Assembly (NCBI GenBank): GCA_015227615.1
Contig: JAALGZ010000082.1
Span: 18,976 to 82,975, forward strand
From: Labyrinthula sp. Ha
Taxonomy: Eukaryota > Sar > Bigyra > Labyrinthulida > Labyrinthulaceae
Direction of reading: 5' to 3'
Length of the DNA: 64,000 nt
The notes under the pieces were generated by a model, which saw only the letters and a program-made list of their open reading frames with translations, did not search any database and was not told the origin of the DNA. The translations under genes were made by a program, and so were the position numbers. Each line of letters starts with the position of its first letter. Position 1 is the first letter of the stretch. Positions 1 through 13,500 of this stretch are shown in pieces.

Positions 1-3000
1 CTGCCCAATGTGTCTGATATTTTCATTTTCTTCATTGTATTAAATAAGAATACAATAAAATATCTTAAGAAAAAGTCTACTCGGAAAAAATCAATGAAAC
101 TGTCAGATACCACAATAAACATACACGAAGCTCACTGCAAGCGTTAGGCCATTAACTGAAGTGGTTCAAACTATATTCCGTTAGTTAATGCGTAATCCGG
201 ACTAGCAAACTCAAAGGAGGCGAAAGGAAAATCCTGAAAGATCGAAAGATACTTATACAGATCTGAATTACATTTAGGAGAAAATCGCTTTTTCTTGTTA
301 CTCTTAAGAGTCATTACTTTTCAATATTACCTGGTTAAGTTACGTTCTTCTTGTTGTTGTTTATTCTATATAGTTTGATTCTTTATTATTAGATCCTTCA
401 GTCTTGCTTTCCCAACATATTGGCTATTCTACTGATACTAATATGATAACTGACCCTAATAATGATAACCCACCGCAGTTTTTCTAACCTTTAATATATA
501 TCCTCAATTCATACTTCATTAATATACATAGAAATCATTGATAATGTAATAAATAAGCTAATTTTTATTTGATTTATATATTTCAAAGTTGATTTCAACT
601 GGCTTTAGAATCATTTAACTTCAACTAACACTTAGACTCTATTATCTACGCAACAATGAGCTGAGCTTGATGTTGTGTATTTATATTGCATGGGGTCACT
701 TACATAGTAAGTAAGGAAACGTCGACAATTTTCTTGATTAAATCGTTTTTTTTCATCCATGTTATACTCTATCACGAAGAAGAGCAATTGCTGATATCTT
801 TCTAATCTAAACAGTTCGGTTAGGAACTTAGAAAAATTCTCAAGAACAATTGCATAGATACCTGGATACATCTATACGGTCTATACGAAAATACGATTCC
901 GTTAGAGCAGTTTTAGTTTCATGAAGAAGGTTTCTGGATATATTAAATCAGAGTAATTGTCGAAGAATTAAAATAGTAACCATACCTTTTAAGACTATGC
1001 ATACCAAGCTGCCTCAAACAAGTAAGAAGGGAATACATGGATAAAACAAAAATTCTCCATATAAGATATTGAAAAAATTCTATGTACCGCTTTCCAGTAA
1101 TCAATATTGTTATTTTGTAGCATAAAGATGTCTTTTCAATAAAATCAGAATTCAAGGTATCGATTATAACATGGAATATAAAATCAAATGAATCAATTGT
1201 TAAAAATCACGTGCAGAAGTTGCAAATGATTTATTTTATTTTAATGAAACAGAAATAAACATACTTATTTACTAGCGTCAACTACTAGTAGCGTGTTTAT
1301 CTACAATGGTTCTTAATCTTTATTAATGTAACCAAACCTCTTATACTACCTCCTTGTTACACAAATTTACAAAATTTGGAAAGGATATAATGGTTTCAGC
1401 TATAGAAATTTTGTTTAAATTAAGAACAATGTTTCATAGAAATTGTTTTCACTAGAAACACGTTATATTAACATTTTTGTGAAGTATTGTTCATATATTC
1501 AATAGCATTACAATTCTTGATATCTATTAGCTTTTCTCAGTTTTGTGCTTCACACATCATTCCAGAAAGGTGTTAGCGTATTATATTGATCTAGTTAAGT
1601 TGCCGTTACGAGCTTCATTTTCAGTTATTTTTTTAATATTATAGATTCGATCAAATATCAATAGTGTCAATGGTAATACATTGCTTTCCTCCATAAAGTG
1701 CCGAGGTCAAGGTGTATATACTATATCACAGATAATTTTAATCTGTCTTCAATAGTTGGACAAAATAGTTAAGCTACATTCCATATCTCTACATATGTCA
1801 AGAAAACTTATGCAGGGATAAATTATTCATCTTGAAAGTTTTGGCATTGATAAAAAGAGTTAATGGCATTTTGCTCATATGATAACCGTGATTTAAATAT
1901 GGTCTTAGATTTTTCATTCAATAAATATTTTTACACGGTGAAATATTAATGTTACTACACCAAATATATATATATATATTTATGTACCATCTTACTATGT
2001 GACAGTACCAAGATATAACTCATGTTATTTGAATTGGTTTCAATATTTCAAGTATTCAGAAATAGCTATCATATAACATATAAAATGTGATGGACGGTTT
2101 TTAAGAATTCCAAGCATGATAAAGAGTTTCTCAATAGGTTTAGTTTTCTTGAAACAAGAATATATAAGCAATGCTGGAGCTTATTGAATGAATGTTTGTC
2201 TAATCACTTTTCTCAAATAGGTAAAACTAGCTCAGAATCTCTTCCTTGTAGTAGGGATTGTATCAAGGTTCGTTGTAAGTATAATTAGGAACATTTTGCG
2301 ATGCACCACACTGTGGCCAAATTTGTTTTCTGTATTGGTACTTCGAAAAAAACCAATTCTTAAGTTTTAAAACATATATGTATGTTGCATAAAAACATGG
2401 CAACTTCTGGATGAATTATTATTATTATTATTATTATTATTGTAAAGAAATATTTTATCGCTAAATCACAACAGCTGCCATTAATTTGAGCACGAGTAAA
2501 GTAACTTTTTCCACCCACAAGCTAGTTATTACTTAACTATTTATCTAGAAATGAGATAAGTGTTTATTTCTCTTTGGATTATATATACAGGGGTAAGCAC
2601 AATAGCGAAAACGAATCGATAAAATTAAGAAAAAGGTCATTCTGTAAGATCAAGTCATATATAATTAAGATGGTGATAATAGTGATGGTATATTATTTTA
2701 AGCTTGAGGTCTTGGTGTCCCGCATAGAAATATGATATAATAATGAATAAAGTTTCCCCGAATACTTGTAATAGTCTTGGTGATAAGATTGCAATTATAA
2801 AATAAATTGCATTTATTGCTACAAGCTGGGATTGAAATTGTTTCAGAATTAGGTATAATTATCTATATATCAAAGCCTGTCGTAACTTTGCTGAATAAAA
2901 AGTTTTCTCAGAAATAAGAAACTGTGATTCAATATAAAGAATAATTTAACTTGGTCTCAAATATATTAAGATTATATAAAAAACTAAGATTACCTTGATC

Positions 3001-4727
3001 TGTACTCAAGTATACTTATTTCTGAGTTAATTTCCTTCAGGACTTGATATCACATCACGATTAATTCTAGACTGCAATATAATTCCATATAGCAAATAGT
3101 GCAGTTATATGATTCCCATTGTTACAAATACATTGTTTCTATTTTTCTTGTGGATAAACTGATTTTGTTAATCGATTTTCAGCGTTATGATCATTTTAGT
3201 ATCATTTGAATTTTTCACAAAGTATTTTAATTCCTGCAATTTAATTAAACTATAATATGTTGCAAGTTCATTGTTTTTATGTCCGGAATGTATTTATTAT
3301 TTTCTAGTCGCTTTGTTATGGGTTTATAAGTGTTGATGTTAGCCGACTCTCAGTTCGATGGAAATCAATTCTTCCATTTGTTTTTTTTTCAGGTTTTTCT
3401 TATAATTAAATCAAACGAGCACTGTTTCACATGTATTTTCTAGTCATCCGATCATATAAGTTGTTACCGCCAGAAACATGAAATATTCAAGATTTTCTAT
3501 TCATTCGAAGTGTTAAAATAAATCTAGGTCACATTTTTCTGAACTAAGCTGATTAAATATAAATACATAGACTCCCCTGTTCCAGTTAATGAACATATTG
3601 AAAACTAGTTCAAACTGTGTTTAATCCATTATAATACTTGACTCTTGCAAATTATTAATGCTTTTTCCCTTCTTTCTAAAGATTCCATGAAAACTCGCTT
3701 TCCAAAAAAAGAGTTTCATTATATTCTAGAGAAAATGTTCATTTTAAATGGGGAATTAAAACTAGTTACATCTTAAAGCTTCATCAGGAGAAAACAATTG
3801 TTAATAGGTGTTGGAACAGGGATTATATTACCTACTGTGTGGACATAAGGTCATTTCTCTTAATTAAGAATTTCTAACTTTAAGAAATTGCAGTAATAAG
3901 AATTTATTTATTGTAAGATAAGCAGAGAGTGATCCTCTGAAGCAACTCTTGCTGTCTAACTATAGCTACTTGTAAATGTTTCAATATTATTAACAACGAC
4001 TAATTAATGGTAATATCCATTAAGTTCTATCCTTCGGTATTTGCAGATCCTAAAACGAAGTTTTCTACTGGGTTCATTGTGGTTTCTGCTTTAAGAGGTG
4101 TTAGATTTTTTTAGCTATAAATAGGTATAGAGCATTTAAGAAGTATTGTGAATGAAAGTGTTTACTCTCTGTAAAAATGTTTCTTAATATTATGAGAATC
4201 ATTTCATAATTGTAGAATTATTCTTACTTATTCATGTTACCATGTGGAAATAGGAAAGATACTGTTATTGATCTTAGGCTCTTCTTAGTGAAACAAATTG
4301 TACCTCCAGCAGCTAGCCTAGTTATAAGGTTAAAGGATCTAGCCAAGGAAAATCTATTAATCTTGTATTAACACATAATAAGCGTCTCTATAAATAAATG
4401 ATCAGATAGCATAAGGAATGGTGAAGTATTTGAACAATAAAACTTTTCTAATATTCCACGCAAGAACTAACCCTGGGAATTAGTTGTAGCATAGAGTGAT
4501 ATAAGTGGAGGAACGCCCTTATCTTATGAAGGCAATCAATGCTTCCAATTCTTAACAGAGCTATTGGAAACTCTTCAGAGTAATACTAATACAGCCCTTT
4601 AGTTAACAAAAAGATAAATATGTAACCTAAGTCACAAAACTATTCATAAGATCAGTAAGCCTACAAACACCTTATAAAAAAGGTTCTCGCAGAAAATCCG
4701 GGATCATTCACTGAATCAGCAGTGTTT
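1..4727. other. AT-rich stretch without a recognised gene
   Basis: I see no open frame with recognisable domains and no coherent spliced gene here. The short open frames have no protein-like composition. It holds simple repeats, namely an (ATT)9 run at 2415-2441 and a TA run near 1964-1979. Short unrecognised exons separated by ultrashort introns could escape notice. Confidence 0.6.
2415..2441. repeat. (ATT)9 microsatellite
   Basis: Nine perfect ATT units, read directly from the sequence. It lies in gene-free DNA and I see no role for it. Confidence 0.9.
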
Positions 4728-4903
4728 GTCTTCTTGTCTCAAATGGTTCCCGAAATGGTCTCGTATAAGTAGTAAATCTTGCAGTCCAAGAAGCAACTTT
4801 TTTCCATTCGTAAGAAAGGTTGGAAAATGAATGAAGCAACCTTTTGTGATAGTAGTATTTTTCCGGAGTTACAGTATAGAGAACAAAATAAAACTTATAA
4901 AGT
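4728..4903 (+). promoter_or_regulatory. 5' flank of LNR-A, conserved with that of LNR-B
   Basis: These 176 bases upstream of the LNR-A start align along their length with 17613-17781 upstream of LNR-B. Shared blocks include ATCTTGCAGTCCA, GGAAAATG and AAACTTAWAAAGT directly before the ATG. The flank was therefore copied with the gene. It probably holds the core promoter and 5' leader, but no specific factor site or transcription start can be assigned by eye. Confidence 0.5.
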
Positions 4904-6922
4904 ATGAAATTTCTTGGCACAAGCATACTGCTAAGTCTAGTTACAGCACAACAGACGCCGGAGTGCATTAACACCGGTTGCCCTACAGGCTGGCAAGGGG
5001 ATACACTTTGCGACTGGGAATGTTTTAATGAAGAGTGTGATTTTGATTCTGGAGACTGTACTGGAGTTCCAGATGTTCTCCTTTGTGGATCGCAAGGATG
5101 TCAAACTTGGACGTACTTTTCCTATTGGGTATTATTCTAGTTTGGGAAATGGAGATTGTTCTGATGCTTGTAACACTGAAGCTTGTGGATTCGACATGGG
5201 GGATTGTACCCCTCCTACATGCTTGGCTACTGGATGCCCACAAGGCTGGCAAGGTGATGCCCTTTGTGATTGGGAATGTTATAATGAAGAATGTAACTTT
5301 GACTCTGGAGATTGTGATGGGGTTCCAGATGTTCTCCTTTGTGGATCGCAAGGATGTCAAACTTGGACGTACTTTTCCTATTGGGTATTATTCTAGTTTG
5401 GGAAATGGAGATTGTTCTGATGCTTGTAACACTGAAGCTTGTGGATTCGACATGGGGGATTGTACCGACGGCGATGATGATGAGGATGACACAGACCAGT
5501 GTGTAGCCACAGGATGCCCAGATGGGTGGCAAGGGGACACGCTTTGTGATTGGGAATGTTATAATGAAGAATGTAACTTTGACTCTGGAGATTGTGATGG
5601 GGTTCCCGATGTACTTGGGTGTGCATCGCAAGGATGTGAAACTTGGACGTACTTTTTCTCTTGAGTATTATTCTAGTTTGGGAAATGGAGATTGTTCTGA
5701 TGCTTGTAACACTGAAGCTTGTGGATTCGACATGGGGGATTGTACCCCTCCTACATGCTTGGCTACTGGATGCCCACAAGGCTGGCAAGGTGATGCCCTT
5801 TGTGATTGGGAATGTTATAATGAAGAATGTAACTTTGACTCTGGAGATTGTGATGGGGTTCCAGATGTTCTCCTTTGTGGATCGCAAGGATGTCAAACTT
5901 GGACGTACTTTTCCTATTGGGTATTATTCTAGTTTGGGAAATGGAGATTGTTCTGATGCTTGTAACACTGAAGCTTGTGGATTCGACATGGGGGATTGTA
6001 CCGACGGCGATGATGATGAGGATGACACAGACCAGTGTGTAGCCACAGGATGTCCAGATGGGTGGCAAGGGGACACGCTTTGTGATTGGGAATGTTATAA
6101 TGAAGAATGTAACTTTGACTCTGGAGATTGTGATGGGGTTCCCGATGTACTTGGGTGTGCATCGCAAGGATGTGAAACTTGGACGTACTTTTTCTCTTGA
6201 GTATTATTCTAGTTTGGGAAATGGAGATTGTTCTGATGCTTGTAACACTGAAGCTTGTGGATTCGACATGGGGGATTGTACCGACGGCGATGATGATGAG
6301 GATGACACAGACCAGTGTGTAGCCACAGGATGTCCAGATGGGTGGCAAGGGGACACTCTTTGTGATTGGGAATGTTACAATGAAGAATGTGATTTCGATT
6401 CTGGTGATTGTACTGGAGTTCCAGATGTTCTACTTTGTGCATCGCAAGGATGTCAAACTTGGACGTACTTTTCCTATTGGGTATTATTCTAGTTTGGGAA
6501 ATGGAGATTGTTCTGATGCTTGTAACACTGAAGCCTGTGGATTCGACATGGGCGATTGCGTGCAAACTCCTTGCTCGGTAACTGGCTGCAACCCAGACTT
6601 CCTTGATGATCGCATCTGTGACGAGGCATGCAACAACGAGGAATGTGGCTTTGATGGCGGAGATTGCGAGAATAATAATATCTTTTATGACCTTGAAGAT
6701 CCAGCAGCATGCGAAGCAACAGGGTGTGAATTGAGCTATGTTGGTGATGGCCTGTGTGATAATCTTTGTTTTAATGATGCTTGTGAGACAGATGGAGGTG
6801 ACTGTGAGGGATATCCGACAGCTTGTCTAGACACTTATTGTCCTATGGAGTTCCTTGGTGATGGATACTGCGACTACGCTTGTGACAACGCTGCCTGCAG
6901 CAATGATGGAGGTGACTGTTAA
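4904..6922 (+). CDS. LNR-A: secreted protein with 15 Lin-12/Notch repeats, seven exons
   Basis: Exons are 4904-5112, 5141-5368, 5397-5648, 5677-5904, 5933-6184, 6213-6464 and 6493-6922. They are separated by six 28-nt GT-AG introns, all phase 2, and give 616 residues. The start MKFLGTSILLSLVTA is a signal peptide, with likely cleavage before QQTPEC. Fifteen LNR modules follow, each with six Cys and the pattern C-x4-C..C-x3-C-x4-C..GDC plus Asp/Asn residues that bind calcium in this family. Every second repeat up to LNR12 is split by an intron just after a TWT tripeptide; splicing restores TLGNGDC. LNR13-15 in exon 7 are more divergent. There is no transmembrane segment, so the product is probably secreted or wall-bound. 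Its ligand and role are unknown. The splicing model is strong because only removal of each 28-nt segment keeps the LNR frame. Confidence 0.9.
5141..6492 (+). repeat. Tandem array of exon-plus-intron units inside LNR-A
   Basis: Five units, each one coding exon plus its 28-nt intron, are arranged X-Y-X-Y-Y'. The X units (5141-5396, 5677-5932) are 256 bp. The Y units (5397-5676, 5933-6212, 6213-6492) are 280 bp and carry an acidic linker with the core DGDDDEDDTDQ. The block 5141-5676 is copied as 5677-6212, 536 bp with one difference that I can see (C at 5517, T at 6053, synonymous in a Cys codon). Introns lie at 5113-5140, 5369-5396, 5649-5676, 5905-5932, 6185-6212 and 6465-6492. They come in two sequence types that track the unit type, except in Y', which carries the X-type intron. 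Confidence 0.93.
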
Positions 6923-8999
6923 CTCTTAATTTAAAATTTAAGAATTTATTTCTTGTTGTACAGGTTTGAGAAGAGATGTATGTATTTTTCTACTGCTGGG
7001 CAGTTGAGCTGGGTGCACTTGTGACGATGGTTCAAGTAGTTTCTGGAAAAATGGCGTTCTTTTGAAACTATCAAAAGATTTTTGATATCTTTTTCCAGAT
7101 CAAGGGTCCGAAGAGCACAAACCTTCATATCATTGTACCTTTCTATAGAGAGCCCTATAAAAGAAAAATATATCATCTGTTATGTGAACTAGGATCGAGG
7201 AATGCCAAAGTGAGATCTGCCTTTGAAGAAATCGAATATATATGTCACAACCATGCTAGGAAACTGACGGTTTGATCGAAATTGAAATTTCAGGGAATGT
7301 GTTCAATGAAATTGTACTGCAATAAGAAGGAAAAGGTACCAATTCTTGAAACAGAGAGACTTCTTCTTTTAGGTATTAATCTCTTGTGGGTAATTGTTTC
7401 TGATATTGCTTCATATTTCTAACCTGTAGAATTATCGAAGAACTGCTTTAATCTTGTTCACTAAAAAAACTCTACTCACAACGCCAATGTTAAAGTTGTG
7501 TAATAAATATGAAACTGAGTAAAGTCAGTTTCCGGTTGAGTTTGAGCATTAATTTCACTCAAAATTAAATACAGTCAACTGTTATAGGTAACCAGCTATG
7601 ACTTTCTTTGCTCTCATCTTACTTTCCAAACTACTATATATAAGAAACCATGGCAGACTGCTAATTGTACTCATGCCAGAGTAAAATAGGTTATTCTCAA
7701 TTCCCTAGCTACATTCCTTAATGCAATGACTTCATTGATAATGGCCAGAACATTTCGTAAGGTATAGCTCAGAAAAAAGGAATTCTATTTGCCTTTCTTA
7801 AATGGTTTGATTATTGTAATTAAGTGGCGCTAGTGTGGCTATGTATGATCAAAACAACTATAGTGAAATGATAAAATTTGTCTGAACTGTTTCTGACATG
7901 CTCTCCCTTACTCTACAATGCTTACATAGTTATTTTTCTTGCTCATGAAAATACTAATTAGATAATAGGTTTGGTTTTCATCTCTCAAGAAAAATCGAGT
8001 TTCCAACCTTTGATACTGTATTTCCTGCATTACCAGATTGACTTTGGTTGCTGTTCTCGTGCGCGGATTCGAGATGTCATTTTGTAATATATTTGTTATA
8101 GAACACATGTTTATCGGTTAACTGACATAATTTCTAGTCGTTAATGAATTAAGCTCTTACTCAAAAGAACTTGTAGAAGTTATCACTGTAATTACAGGAA
8201 GTCATGTATTATGTAAATGATAGGCAATTCGAGCACCCTGCAGATGTGAAATACTTCATATATATATTGCAAATACTATAGAGTCCTCATAAGTTTTTTT
8301 TTCACATCTTATTACTTCTTGTTTAACTACTTGAGAAACTCTCTTATCTTTAAACTCTCTAGGGAAGGACAAACTCGAAATTCTTTTCCTAATATTTTAG
8401 CTATTAAATTAGTGTCTGCCATAATCTACATCTTGTTTTATATCATATTCCTACTGATTGTTCACCTGTGGCTAAGAATCCAGTAAAAATTAGGTTCTTT
8501 TTTCCCCTTCCTTTATTTATCAAAAGGTTTGTTCCAAGTTTACCTTCTAATAATATGATAAATTTCCTCCACAACAACATCACAAAATACAAGACACCAT
8601 TCCACTATATCAAATCATTTCAAATAAAAAGAAGCACATTTCATTCCATGGGCGAAAAACAGTTAATATATACAAACAGTTACTTAAGCTGCATAGTAAC
8701 TTATGATTATTTGACGCAGTCATGTAATTTAAAATTACATTGACTAGAAGCCTGAATTTCATTAAGAAATAGCCAAAAGCGAAACATAGAATTTCTTATA
8801 GAAAAATATAATTCTACTTTATTTCTGAGTAGTGTCAAAACTGATATTACCCTTTCTTCTTAGATTAGGTTATTAACGGCTAAGTTATCAAATGGTTTAA
8901 CGTATATTTTGCTTCAGATTAAAGAATATTGACAATAAAAAGTACACGACCAAGTGCCTAGCACTACAATCATAGGGCAAAATAGATTTGTGATTTTCT
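6923..8999. other. Intergenic AT-rich DNA
   Basis: I see no gene, RNA gene or mobile element here. The short open frames on both strands look random, with no domain and no plausible ultrashort-intron model. The 3' end of LNR-A and its poly(A) site must lie at the left edge, but no canonical AATAAA is evident directly after the stop. Confidence 0.5.
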
Positions 9000-11900
9000 A
9001 GAGTTAAGTTAATCTTCTGGGATCAAGATTTAAATACGGCAAGTGTGATAGGGAAACACAACCAATCCCATTGATGTCCAATGTGCCCGTATATTATTAT
9101 CTCTGGCAATATATTTAACGAAATTACCAGTACACATAACCTTCTCCAGAATATAATACATATCAGCATCTTTCATAGATGAGAATTGGCTACACCCTAT
9201 TGCCTAGTGCCTAGAACATTGTTATATGTTTCTATGGGTGCTTCTTCTAATATTACACTGGTAGTCTGAAATAAAATATGTACGTTTAGTCATGTTATAT
9301 TTAAGCTTTAATAACCAATTCTAATAAAACAAAAATACTAGTAGTCTAGACAGGATAAGAATATACTCTCAAGTGTCCCAGGGTACTTTATCAATTCCAC
9401 TACCTTAAAAGAATTAGAGTAGAGCAAAACCTCTCTAAGCCGACGTTGGAAGCCATATACGTTTCCTGATAATGTTAAAAGCTATGATCAATAGAGTTGA
9501 AAAAATACCTTAGCAATTGAGTGTTATCCAAGTCAGAGTGCATAAAAGTAACATACTTTTATTCTCATTCCTTGACATGGCATCTACATGCACATTTCTG
9601 GTAATCCCAACAAACATGTAACTCCTATCGGGCATCAGACCACGACTAAACCTAAGATACTTGAAATTTTTAATATTTATGGTACTAATGGGCAAGGCCT
9701 TGTCCCTTTTAGAATCCATTGATCTAATTCTCCGAGGAGGATCTATAGTTCCTGCTAAAAATAAGTTCATCCTAGCCCCAATATTCGCAAGATTCAAATC
9801 AAAAATATTAAACTTTATAGTTCGCACCCCTGAAGGTTCTAGGTGTTAAATAATTTGCTCCGGTATAAAAAAGGCGAATGAATTACCGCCAAAATTCTTT
9901 AATAATGTTTTGTCGGTTTCTGGTGATGGAGAATACTGAACTATGTGCTATAATTCATTGCAATACCAGAAAAGGAAGCAATTTACCCTTCAATGTTTCA
10001 GGCATTTTCCAAGGAAAAACAATATTTAACCTATGTAAAACCAGAGCATCTCTTAACATTCAAATCTTCCACTAAGTGGTACCAGTCCTAATTATCTGAA
10101 TAAGTATTGTAAAAGGATTAAGATCCTCATTCACTGCTACCCGTGACTCTAGATTTCTATAATTGAATCTCCCCGTTTTCTTTCGTATAGTTTCTATGCT
10201 TTTGCCAACCTCCGTAAAAATTATGACACCTTTCATCTTAAAGCTCAAAGAGGGTTAAGTTTCAGATTTGATTGGTCAATTGTATGGCATAATCATTGAA
10301 TCTCTATATATTCCTTTACAGTCACAGAAAAGTTAAATAAGTAATATTTAAGTATTGATAAAAATACAGGGTGTAAATGTGTTGTATATTACACCTTTGT
10401 GCAGTAAGCCTCTTCATTAGTGTATAATATTTATGTTATCAGAAATGTTAGGAATATATTGTAATAAAATGTCATTTTGTAAACATATTCAAAGTATGGT
10501 GATGGGATATCAAGTACTATGGTATTGATTCATAGAATTATGTGAGTAAGACTGATTAGCTCAAAGTGTTACTTCAGGAACTTAGGGTGTTCTCCAGATT
10601 AAAGTGTATACCGTGTATTGTTTATATTAATTCTAGCAATAAATATCACTGTAGGTGTGTGCTAAATTGTTGTTTCGAGTAAAATAGTGGTTCCTGGTAC
10701 ATCTTTTGTTCCACAAAATTTCTTCATCTATTCTTCATAGAGAGTTGTGAAAGTGGCAACTTCTCAATTTCTTACCAACCCATCGTCTTGTTTTTATGTA
10801 GACAAATGAAGTTTAAAGACATGAGGTTTTAGCAACCTTATCTTTACAGGCTCTGGTTTCTACGTTTTATTTCCATCTCCTTCTCATTTAGTTCTGTCAA
10901 TTTTGTGAATAGAAAACCCTTGGTGCATTAATTTAATATCTCTTTCTCAAAGATAATCTGCGCCAAAACTTGCAGATCCTCATATAGCTTTATAAGTAGA
11001 TTATGGGTATTATTCTTTACCTCAAACCCTGAAGAAAGTGGTAGCCATATAGATCAGCAGCAACCCATCTGAAAATTATATTCTTTTTATTTTATTCGCC
11101 TTAAAACCCTGGAGAATAATTACAACTAACACCTTGAATTTAGATGTGTTTGACAATGGCGTCCTACTGCGGTTCCCTATTCCGGACACATACATAGTTC
11201 TCGTTCATCCCAACAAAATCACCGCATTTTACACATTGTTGAATAAAATCTACGGAATCTATTACGGCTTCAGCCAATTAAGTTTGGTGTTTTTTTTAGA
11301 ATATTCATCTCAACCTTTGAGACATCAACACCCCCAGCGCAAACTGCATCATCTGAGCCCTTAGATTAGCTTAACAGATTATCTCCGTGTTCCCGCTTCA
11401 ATTTTGTCACATGGTAAGTCCTATGCTATAAGCACTCCGGCTCTTCTTAAATATTCTCCACCTTCTCCGACGCCTGCTTCACAATTGGGTCATTTCAGTG
11501 ACTTGTTCTAGTATATGCAAGGAACCCTATACCCATCTTTACTAGGTCGTGCCTTGGTATATAAGACAGAAACATCGGGTTCCGGTTCAAGTTACCTCTG
11601 CCATTATGTCCAATATTTATAAATTAAGTTATTATAGAGCACGGAGTGTGCCACTATAGCCCCTACAACCTGTACTGGAAACATAAATCTTTCAAATACT
11701 TGAAAATCGTAATGTTTAGCACCTCAGAAACACCATTCGTCCATGGACTATAAGCAATATCAAATGAATATTCATATCCAAGAGAATGTAGATGGTTTCC
11801 TAACAACTTTTCATAAATTGGATTTGTAAGTTATAGTACAAGTATTACGAAAAATTTCTCGAGATGAAACCATTCCTTCTACTGGATTTTCTAGCCGGCT

Positions 11901-13500
11901 ATTGATAAATTCTTAGCGCTATGAGGAATGTCTACACTTATGTCATCGATGTTTAGGGTGATAGATCTTCCTTGTCTCTACTTTAGTTCTAGATGAATAT
12001 CAACATTTCCTGAAAAAATCTTCTTCTTCTTTTTCTGCAAATTTCCCTTCTCCAACAAGCTATGACTGGTTGTTACTAGATGTTTTTGGAATTGGTGAGG
12101 TTACTTCAAAACTTCATTTACCACACCATCATATCATGTGGCTTTGTTTTTCTTGACTCTTTTTAAATTCTTTTTTATAATTTTATTTTTGCCTAAGATA
12201 TTTTATCAAATCGTGGAGTCAGTCTTTAAATTTAGATTCCATTTTCTGTTGCGGTGATGGGCTTCATCTACGTTAATATTCTTTTTTTTGTTGAATTGGA
12301 TATATTGCGTTTTGTAGTAATTATGTAGTTATATTTTCAGTATTTTTTCTTGTTGCGAAATTATTTTTTTGTTATTATTTTGAAGTCACCTTTTCTGGTA
12401 GATTCTAACTAGTCTATATTCTTGACAGGGGCTTTCGTGTTAGAATTAGTATCTGCTGCTGTGTGTAGCTCCTCCAATTATAGTTTCTGGTCAGGGTTTG
12501 CAACTTTTTTTTAGTATTTTTGGAGATGTTTGTTATTTCTTCAGCTGAAACAGAGTTTCAACTTTCTAATCTTAGCTTCATATTTTCAATATTGAATTGA
12601 AGGTCTTTCGATGAAAACCTTTATATTCATTTGATGGAATTGGTTTCTCTATTACCTTTCGCTTTGTCTTCGTGCGTTAGACGTAGTTTACCATATTGGA
12701 TTCAAGTTTAATATTTTATATTCTTGTTAGATTATCTCATCAAATCTCTCAATGTATATTTTTCAATAGGTCGATACATGTTTTTTTGTGCCGCCTTTGG
12801 CATTAATTCTTAGGGAGCAAGGTTGATGATATATCATACCCCCATTTCATCTTATTTCCGGCTGATAGATATCTTTGCTAATTTCTAGCTTATTTGAAGG
12901 AAATTATTTCTGTGGACTTGTTGGAATCAAAGAAATATATTTGTGATAACCTTGCATGAGTGTTTCTTGGGTTAGAGGGTAACATATTTTCTTCGCCTAT
13001 TTTTCGTTGTTTTGTAACCATAGCTTGTAAGAGCCGTATCGCTGTGTAACAGTAACAGTAACAGTTTCTTCAATTCTTATTAGTTCTAAAAGATAGTCCA
13101 TAAACCCTGCTTTTATTTTCATCATCCTCTTTACCACCTTTTCAATGATTCTTTTCTGTGTCATCTGTATGAATTCCTGCCATTCTTAAATCCTGATTCC
13201 ACTTTTGATAACACAAGTGTTAATTATCAGTGGTTTTTCTGTTACTTCTGATGCTTTTAGGTGGTAGAAACCTGTTACCTGCTCTCTAGAAGTTGAATAT
13301 GTCATTAAAATATTTTTTATGTGAAGAGATTCCTACATCGGCGGGGTTGGAGTTGGTCTGTGAGATATAGCATATTTTTTTTCTCAACCTGATTGATATT
13401 TTCCTTTACCTTTCTGAAAATTTCAAAATCTTCTTATACAACCTCTTGAAATAAGATCAGCATATACAGAAATCTGTATCAGTCTTACTATTTTAGATAG
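9000..13500 (-). mobile_element. Old Ty3/gypsy-like retroelement relic
   Basis: On the minus strand, around 11640-11830, there is an integrase-core signature of Ty3/gypsy type: YSPWTNG followed by an E and N-rich helix. Other minus-strand parts of this stretch read as gag- or pol-like fragments, but I cannot assign them firmly. No LTR pair was recognised. The element is heavily decayed with many breaks, so it looks old. The outer limits are guesses; only the integrase part is reasonably supported. Confidence 0.4.

Noticed and set aside
5113-6492. 28-nt segments as ciliate-type internal eliminated sequences bounded by TA
   Set aside because: TA-to-TA removal would take 24 nt and leave an in-frame TAG. 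Only GT-to-AG removal of 28 nt restores the LNR, and LNR-C has a 27-nt GT-AG segment at the same place.
5141-6492. CRISPR-like regularly spaced repeat array
   Set aside because: The units are protein-coding exons with introns in a eukaryotic gene, without spacers of unrelated sequence.
5025-6719. Several long minus-strand open frames and staggered plus-strand frames across the LNR-A array
   Set aside because: They are shadows of the tandem repeats: the same sequence in wrong frames, repeated with the unit. The spliced plus-strand frame gives perfect LNR modules.
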